NCBI RefSeq assembly: GCF_001039355.2
Contig: NW_019775414.1
Coordinates: 615,683 to 679,682 of the forward strand
From: Lingula anatina
Lineage: Eukaryota; Brachiopoda; Lingulata; Lingulida; Lingulidae
Length of the DNA: 64,000 nucleotides
Direction of reading: 5' to 3'
Below the pieces are notes generated by a model. The model searched no databases. It worked only from the letters and a program-made list of their open reading frames with translations, and was not told the origin of the DNA. Positions 56,561-64,000 of the stretch are shown here, piece after piece. The translations under genes and the position numbers were made by a program. The number at the start of each line of letters is the position of its first letter. The first letter of the stretch is position 1.

Positions 56561-58107
56561 GGGAGCACTATCTGGTTTTCCTCATCAAGAATTAAAAATC
56601 CTTCACATCCGATTTCCTACTAAAACGTCGCAAGGAGACGCAATGAAAATGTAGTGGTTACCAACAGTTTGTTGATGTTCTGAACTCAAACAATTGTAAA
56701 TTGTTTAGGTTAACAAATGTGGCCCTTACAAATGAATGCGTAAATAGTCGGGCTGTTTCGGAGCATGCGTGCCACCCCCGTAATTGTTGCCGTAGTGACT
56801 GGTGACCGGTGCGAAAGTCCCATAAATCAATCAACCATATCTTAACTGTTTTACGTGAAAATTTCAAGCTATTGTGGCGTTTGATTTATTTCCTTGATTC
56901 TTTTGAAGTAAAATTCCATTTACGTCTTTCTGTTATTCAATGTAAGGTTTATCTATGACTATAAAGGTGTGCAGATATATATTCTAAAAACCAGATTTAA
57001 GCGCTTTTAGGGGGCCTATGAACAAGAAAGGATCTGAACTGTTACTGCAGTGTTTTAAAACACCAGTTAAAACGCGGTATTGAAATATACGTGTCTTGCA
57101 AATTTGGCCAAGGGAGTGGTATCAATGCTTGGAACAGCTCAGGTGGCATGAACGCGACTTACAACGCCAAGCGGCTCTTTTGTTGTATTTTTCTCACGCA
57201 CAATCACTTACAATAACTTTGTATTGCTCGCAATTTGGGATAATGTTTACAACTTTCTGCATTTAATGTGAAACCAATGAACTGTAGTTTTCAAAGCTTG
57301 CCTGTTCGGGCGGGCGGACAACAATCGTTCCTTTTATTCTCTATTAGCAACTACGGCCGTCTTTTTCGTAAACATCACGGCTTACCACATAAAAGCCAGA
57401 ACTGATTTTTGTATGAAATTTGATGCAAAATAATGTCAATATTTACTTAGCCAAAGAATACTAATTGTTTTAAATTTCATTAAACGAGAAATGCGTCACT
57501 GCTTTACAAACCATTATTACCAAGGTCAATTACATGCGCTTTCATGTTAAGCTCAGGGTGTGAATAAAACAAAACAAAACAAAAAAAAAAGTAAGTGAAC
57601 ACCATATTTTCAGAATGAAATGTCTACTTACTTTTACTATTATTTTTCGTGGTATTCTTGTTAATGTTTTGCAAAGGTAAAACGGGCACGGCTATGTCTT
57701 TAAACCGTATTATCAAACCAATCAAACAGAGAAAAAGACCAATTCTCATATTAAGCCAAATGTTAAACATGAACACCGTTTTATTTTGTATCGAGTTGCC
57801 ATAAAAATTTAATTTGAAAAAAATAATCAGAACAGCAAATTTAGATTTAGGTATAGGGTAAAACTAGTGGATCCTAGGTTTAACCAAGTTGAACTTTAAC
57901 CAATGGTGTGCGTGTGCGAGTATTTTATCCTCTGTTTTTGTTCAACATTTTAACTCATCAGTCCAAAATAGAAAAAATCCCTTCACTTAGTACCGGTCAA
58001 GTAAAATTAACTCTTTTGGAAAGTATACCGTTTTAAAAAAGTATTAAATCAATTTTCTCACACCCAGTCTATGAGAAATTATTTAAAATGTCCAACCCCC
58101 CAAGATG
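56561..58107. other. 5' flank of the 278-aa gene and intergenic interval
   Basis: The promoter region includes an X-box-like motif (56786-56799). The rest (to 58107) shows no recognised gene; the part next to 58108 is probably the 3' UTR of the GTPase-kinase gene. Confidence 0.5.
56786..56799. promoter_or_regulatory. RFX X-box-like site
   Basis: GTTGCCGTAGTGAC matches the X-box consensus (GTNRCC-N2-RGYAAC) with one mismatch in the right half. It lies about 230 bases upstream of the ATG of the unrecognised 278-aa gene, a usual distance for ciliary promoters. Confidence 0.3.
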
Positions 58108-61100
58108 TTAAAAATGTTTTTCGTGAATGTAGAGACCGTCTGAGAGCATACTATCTTTGCTGGTCAGCGCCAACCAGCCTTTGCATGTGAGTCTCGTGGA
58201 GGGCTCGGGATCCCAGCAAATCCTCAGGGTCTTCAGCCAAGTTTCTGCATGGCGGGATGACACCTCGCTGGCCCCGTTGGAGTAAAAATACTCCAACCCC
58301 GGCCTGCGGTCTTCGCAGAACTGTATGAAGTCTGACATGGTCTGAAACTTGGTTGGGTTAGCAGTTATTTCATCTTCGAAGGCTCTCTTTCCAGTCCACA
58401 TTTCCCACATCATGATCCCCACGCTGTACATGTCGGAGGTCAGAGTATAGGTGGTGGGAGGGTCGGCAAGGACCTCGTGCGGGAGGTGGGAGTAACGGAG
58501 GATATTCTCCCTCGGCTCCGTGGGATCTATCTTTAGCATCCGTCGGTGGCCAATGTTGGTCAATTTTACTGTGTCTTTGTAATCCATCTAAAACAAATAA
58601 GTGAGTGTGTCCAAGTTGGTGGCATATTTACTTCGGTTTTTATAGGTTGAAAGTTGCAACACATGAAGGCCTAAAAGGCACTGATATTTAATGTCATCTC
58701 AATTTATGGAAACACCATGTAGTGTATATGAAATGTACTTGGCCTCATTGAACCTGAAGGGGTCTTTTTAAAGAAATAATGGGTTGGGGATTGTGAACTT
58801 TTGTATAATATAATATAATATAATATAATGAAAACTCATCTATACAGGATTACATATTCTTCGTGAAAATTTATCAGCAGTGACACCTAGTGAAGAATGT
58901 CGTGACTAATGTCTAGTGAACAGACCGAAAGACTAACATACTTTTAAAATCGATATACACTGTAAATTTAAAATTTCGCGAATGAAAAAAAATCTGAATG
59001 TTTAAAATTCTTACCGCTACAGTGTCCAAAGATAAATCATAATGGACCCACTGCATACTCCGGGAGTGAAGGTACTCCAGCCCATTCACTACTTGGCGCA
59101 TTATTTCAAGGAACACCATATACTTCTCTTCGTCCGTCTTGTCCCAGTCGACGGTTGGGGTTTCTTGAAGATAACAACGAAGACTGCATTGCAGAGGCTC
59201 CAGGATAAAATACACATTGTCGAAATCTCGCGTGGATCCGTAAAACTTCACGAGATTTTCATGGTGCTGATACCTGTAAAACACCAAAATGCAATTTCAG
59301 CTTTCATATATATATATTCTTATATTTCCCCTAGCATAGATTTTTAATTAAAATGAAGTGTGTTATCTAGAAATTTAGAAATAAAAAATATAATGAGTCA
59401 CCGTTCTCAATATCGGACCCAGGATTGAAAAAGACAACAGGTTGACTTTTTTCATTTTCTTGTTCATTATTATTATCATTCTTACATTTTAAAGATTGTT
59501 TTATGTGAAATACAATTGACACTTACTGGTAAGCTTCTTCAACTCCAAGATGATCGTGTATCGTCTGGTGTGAGATGGGGACATGACACTTCCTAAGACA
59601 CACCGTAGACCCGGTCTGTAGTGAACCGATAGGCTTCCGTAGCACAACCTTGAATATCGTACAATACAGACTATCACATATTATCTCCGGGGTTTTAGGG
59701 ATTTCGATATCATCGAATTCGTAGTCCTTGAGTTCGCGTCTGATTGCTATAGTTTTGAAATACAAAAGCCTCTTTTTGAAGGAGACGAACACTTCGTTGA
59801 GAGGGTCATAAAAACGGAGATAATCGGAAGCCTCTCTTTGATCGTCTTTTAGGGACAAGATTTGAGCCTCGTCTGCTTTAATTTGGCGAGGCACCGCCTC
59901 CTGAAGCTGTTGCAAGCAGACGTACGCCTGGCTAAGCTCACTGCGGACGTATTTTTCAAGAGCCTTACTTTTTTTCACAAATTCATCCAAAACCTTTTCC
60001 GACTGTTTTCTTAGGAAGTTTATAGGGTCGTTTTTGTACTTCTTCAGTTTTTCTTCCGCAAGTCGCGCATCGATCATCTGCCTGACTTTTAGCCCGCCCA
60101 AAATGGGCAGCGCTATGATTGCACCGGCCACTGCGACAGGGACTAAAATTGGCGCAGCTACCCCGAGAATGATTTTATGTTTGAGTTTAAGGGACAGATC
60201 GTAAGGAAAGAACCCTTCTTCCTCATTCACAGGTTCGCCTGGGTCTTTATGGGAAGTTGTGCTCAAGCGAGTATCATGGCGCGCAATCATATTTTCAATA
60301 CCGGTCAGTTGTCTTTCAATACCTCTGAACTGGCTGGTGAACTTTTCTGTCAGTTCTGGTCGAAGCTTCTTGAAAAACTTATGCTCGTCTTCCCATTTTT
60401 CTAGTAAGTGTGTGATTCTTTCGACCACACGTTCGCGGATGGCTGTGTCCACGTCTGCCCACTTGTGACCCTTGGGCTGCTGCGGTTCGGTCCATTTTGT
60501 AATTCGTTCTCTAATTTCGGGCTTCATTAAATATTGCTTTAGAGTAACCAGAGCAGACTCAAACCTGCCTGAAATATCAAAATTAAGAAGGCAGAAAATT
60601 AGACAAATCACTTTTTCCAACATTCTACAAAACATTTATAACTTGCATTTTCTTTTTCATAATCTAAATAAATAAACGGACAGAGCTGGTTGATGGTCAA
60701 CATTAATACCATTAACAACATTTCGCTTTTAAAATTCTACGCAAGCTGACATACTTTCAATCTCTGCCTTCAATTCTTCAAAATATTGGTCAGCTTCCTT
60801 TTTCAGTTTTGTCAGACGATCTTGGATATCTGTGTACGTCTTCATGCGCTGAACTTTAGACTTGTGAGCTTGGTTTAGAAACGCTTGCAAGTGGTGAAGA
60901 ACCCGAGTGACAAAATTGTACAGCCAACTGGAAAATAATAACAGTTACATATAATTGTAGTATGGTAAAAATTCAGTAGTTTGACTTTTTTTTTTTTTTT
61001 TTTGGAAGACGCAGAATAATAAGCAAGAGTTGACGAGGTGGCCGAGTGGTTAAGGCGATGGACTGCTAATCCATTGGGGTCTCCCCGCGTGGGTTCGAAT

Positions 61101-63989
61101 CCCATCCTCGTCGTTGTTTTTCCTTTTAACTCATGTGCTCAGGTAAATGTAAATCTATCAAGATGTTTTTCAATTTCACAAAATCTATAAATCAAAAGCA
61201 TTCAAAGGTATTCTTTACTTTAAATTTGTGTTAAATACAATTTTCCTCATAAGGAAAAATGGTCTCGGGACATTTTCAAACTCGTTTACTAAACCTTTCA
61301 CTAAGAAATTAAATAACCGCACCCGTAGGAGAAGAGCACTTTGTTTTCTAAACTGATCGGTACAAGATGCTCTATTCCATCCAAAAGTCTACCAAAATCG
61401 CGGCTAATGTATCCAGCCTTGTAAAAGTAACTGGCCTCAGCAGTATCCATACAGAAGAGTTGGCTGGCATTACAGCCGTCCCAGCATGTCTGCAACTTAG
61501 TAAGCGTATCTCCTTTCACTAGCTCCCGCTCCTTGATAGGAACCTGAATTTTATAATTCATTTGTTTTAATATATAGTCAATTCTAATTAAATAATACGG
61601 AAAAATTGCAGTAAGGTCATCTTTTTAAAGCAAAATGAGCAGGATATTCTTCTTGTAACTCTTACTAAATAGATTTTCTTTATCATCAAAATATAACAAA
61701 GAATTGGAGCACCTTTAAAACAATAATAAGAATAATAAATATTGCAAAATATTTTAGACAAGGTGGTTAATCCACTATAATCCCATCCTCCTCGTTACCT
61801 AATGACGAAGCGCGTTTTCATAAATATGTTTTAAGAATGGGAAATCAACGGTCTGTCATCTTTGATTCTAAATTCAAGTTGTTCAAGTTGCTTATATTAT
61901 GGGTGTTTTATAATAATATCTAGTATCTATCTTATAATAATACCTGATCCCACTTATTACAGACAAAAATGGCTGCGTTGGCTTGAAATAATTGCTGTTC
62001 GTCTGGACTTTTTCTGTTTGCCACTTCGCGAAGGAGTGCTTGCAGCTGTTAACAAATTAATTGATATATATCATTCAGTCATGAGGAAATACATTCAATT
62101 TAAAAAGCAATTAATAATTATAAGCTCAACCATTGGGTGGTGCCTAAAGAACTTGTAAGGGTGCTGAAAACATTATTCAATTGGTCCAAATAGGTACATG
62201 TATGCTAAATACAACGTATCAAAATCCTCGTATCAAATTGTTATAGCGCATTACCCGGTCCGTTTGTACTCCCCCGGCATTAGCACTATTGATGACGTAT
62301 ATAAATGCAAATGCCTCCACCAAGTAATCCAATACAAGACCGGTCATTTCTTGGTTTTCGCCAATTCCTGGGCTATCGACGATGCAGAGTCCTGACTGGA
62401 AAATAGTAAGACTGCTATAATTGTGGATGTATACTGTACAAGTTACTGCCACGCAAATACATGCATCTAACGGCGGATTAATACGGTGATAAAGTCTGAA
62501 TAATATCATTCTTGATCATCCACGTTTTACCTTATTAATCACATATATAAATTATATTTTAATATGTACCTGTACAATAAAGTTTTACCTTTAAAATATC
62601 AAGAGGCATAAAAATTTCCGCTTTTTTGTACGGCCACTTTTTGCTTCGTTCTTCCTTTGTGTGAATCTTCTTTGCCAATTCTGCATAAAAGTCCTCCCCG
62701 TCTTCTATCGTATCGGGCGTTTTAGTCTCGTCCCAGTAGTGTATTTTTGCCCTACGTTGCTCGGCATAGCTAATCTCGCAAATCACTGACGTGTTACTGA
62801 GATGTGACGTAGGCAGTATGTCGTCACCAAGGATCAGATTCAAGAGAGAGCTTTTCCCTGCAGAAGTCTCACCTATGATTAAAAAACATCATATTATGGA
62901 TATTAAATAAAGTAACCACAATCACCTTAAAAATTTGAATCAAATAGAGAAAGTTAGATCATGTACTGGATAGTTTTTCCTATCCAAATATAACCACTAA
63001 TACATAATCGTTTCATTGACTATCCATAGTAAGTTGTAGAAAGCAAGTTAGGGATGAACTAGCACAATATGCATGGATAATATCTAGCTCTGTGAGTTGG
63101 AGATGGGGGCGGAGGCAATTTTCAACTCATATATTATAATCAATCCATTGTATTAATACGACCAAATAACGCAAACCAATTAAAATGTATAGCCTTATCC
63201 TTCACTACACACCAGCAAAGAGAATTGGGCATTTCTTATTCTTCAGTCTTTCTTTCTCCTTTTTCAGTTTGGCCATGAACCCTGGAATGCTCGTCTCTAA
63301 CTGCCCGGGAAGCGGGTCTTCCTCCATTTTGATGATGCTGGCCGACGTTCTCTCGATATCTTCATACAAAGCCGCGAGTTGCTCTCTTTTGTATTCATCC
63401 TTCTTTTGGATATTTACCACTATGTTAGAGGCCTTTAATAATAAAAAACATCAACAGTATTGGACGTGTAATATGTTAGAAAGGAAAAAGAAAAAGAAAG
63501 CAAAACAAAAATGGAGTCAGGCAGTGTTTTATATGTCCTCTTGTTTATCTATTTAGCTTACACATAGGAGTGATATCTCAAAATGATATATGTTGATTAA
63601 TGCAACTGCACATACATCGGTTCAGTAGTTTCTTGATACCGACTGCGGCTCCACTAGTGCAGACTGAGATTCAACTTTATTGATGTATAAACATGTACAT
63701 GTACACTGCAGTCTACAATGTGATTAAAAAAAAACTTCTGGGACTTATCAAAAGACATGATACATACATGGTTTCCACGATTTCTCCCCTCCTTTTCCAA
63801 GACATACAGCTTCAACTTTCTCCTAAGTTCTTGGAGTTTTGTCACATTAGCTGTGGCAATCTTCAATTTCTTGATGAATTCTCTCGTCTGTTTTAATGTG
63901 AGGCGATCGATCTCCTCGTCTAGAAGGCCCAGCAAAGTTCTCGCGTCTTCGGACAGTGCGGGGTCATCTTTTTGATCGGACCCTTCCAT
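58108..63989 (-). CDS. dynamin-like GTPase fused to a degenerate protein kinase (DSTYK-like)
   Basis: Ten exons, transcript order: 63768-63989, 63213-63432, 62589-62872, 62255-62395, 61944-62045, 61323-61543, 60755-60927, 59527-60568, 59015-59273 and 58108-58587. The 3144 nt give 1047 aa from the ATG at 63989. The frame is open upstream to the window edge, so the N-terminus may be longer. Order: coiled coils (1-145), GTPase with GETSAGKSS (148-156), DSPG (249-252) and NKWD (319-322), coiled coil, hydrophobic segment GVAAPILVPVAVAGAIIALP (590-610), coiled coil, kinase-like domain (about 755-1040). The kinase part lacks a Gly-rich loop, has HYD for HRD (879-881), Thr for the metal-binding Asn and NIG for DFG (899-901), but keeps SDMYSVGIMMWEMWTG. 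It is probably a pseudokinase. The architecture resembles vertebrate DSTYK, whose GTPase part is degenerate. Confidence 0.88.
58806..58830. repeat. (TAATA)n microsatellite
   Basis: About five units of TATAA in the last intron of the GTPase-kinase gene. Confidence 0.85.
61032..61113 (+). tRNA. trnS-GCT: tRNA-Ser (anticodon GCT)
   Basis: An 82-base tRNA with acceptor stem GACGAGG/CCTCGTC and discriminator G. The D-arm has the A-box TGGCCGAGTGG. The anticodon arm is GGACTGCTAATCC with GCT, and the long variable arm (TTGGGGTCTCCCCGCG) is typical of serine tRNAs. The T-arm B-box is GGTTCGAATCC. A TTTTT run a few bases downstream serves as Pol III terminator. It lies in an intron of the GTPase-kinase gene on the opposite strand. 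Confidence 0.97.
61757..61797 (+). pseudogene. collapsed tRNA-Ser remnant
   Basis: ACAAGGTGGTTAATCCACTA followed by TAATCCCATCCTCCTCGTT looks like the intact tRNA-Ser gene 650 bases away with its variable arm and much of the D-arm deleted. The shared parts are the GAGGTGG-like start, TAATCCA of the anticodon arm, and AATCCCATCCTC-CGTT of the 3' end. It is non-functional. Confidence 0.4.
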
Positions 63990-64000
63990 ATCTTTGGGCA

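Noticed and set aside
59042-60468. Plus-strand frames opposite the GTPase-kinase exons
   Set aside because: Antisense shadows of real exons; composition is explained by the minus-strand coding sequence.

Overview
This window is animal nuclear DNA, AT-rich, with spliced genes (GT-AG introns of tens to thousands of bases), a nuclear tRNA gene, LINE, PIF/Harbinger and MITE debris and many microsatellites. The gene content, a GTPase-kinase fusion of a kind I associate with mollusc genomes and frequent ACATGTAC-type words suggest a lophotrochozoan, perhaps a bivalve mollusc. The taxon is inference, not proof. An assembly gap lies at 15693-16186 and single Ns at 6017, 34913 and 39297.

Layout. 1-11.5 kb is mostly non-coding and repeat-rich. 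It holds a short C-terminal coding tail at the left edge, an orphan ETS+YY1 type promoter (about 1.54 kb), an unidentified minus-strand gene end with two tandem alternative last exons (3318-4764), an LTR-like promoter patch (6.0-6.25 kb) and decayed retroelement pieces. 11.5-18.6 kb carries TLCD4/TMEM56 (minus) head-to-head with ALG14 (plus), a neighbour pair also head-to-head in human. 18.6-25.4 kb is repeats and duplicated exon-like blocks. 25.4-37.2 kb is a complete 18-exon RAD17 (minus, 711 aa); its introns host a 5'-truncated CR1-like LINE, a 175-bp MITE and an apparently intact 2.9-kb Harbinger transposon. ATG4D starts 235 bp from RAD17 on the other strand (37.5-39.6 kb), but its central catalytic portion is missing from the assembly. 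41.7-50.1 kb is a complete 17-exon PUM3 (minus, 829 aa) with four copies of one ~148-bp element in four introns. 52.3 kb has a small possible gene. 53.5-56.6 kb is a 5-exon minus-strand gene for an unrecognised 278-aa protein. 58.1-64 kb is a minus-strand gene (at least 1047 aa) encoding coiled coil + dynamin-like GTPase + hydrophobic segment + degenerate kinase, with a tRNA-Ser(GCT) gene on the opposite strand in one of its introns.

Functional links: there is no operon logic. RAD17 (9-1-1 checkpoint clamp loader) shares a compact divergent promoter with ATG4D (autophagy protease), and TLCD4/ALG14 form a second divergent pair. The most interesting items are the GTPase-pseudokinase fusion, the small gene with duplicated alternative C-terminal exons, the intact Harbinger with paired subterminal motifs, the ATG4D assembly lesion and the PUM3-restricted repeat family. 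Exon borders were read by eye from splice signals and frame. The summed coding lengths of TLCD4, RAD17, PUM3, the 278-aa gene and the GTPase-kinase gene are all multiples of three, which supports the models.
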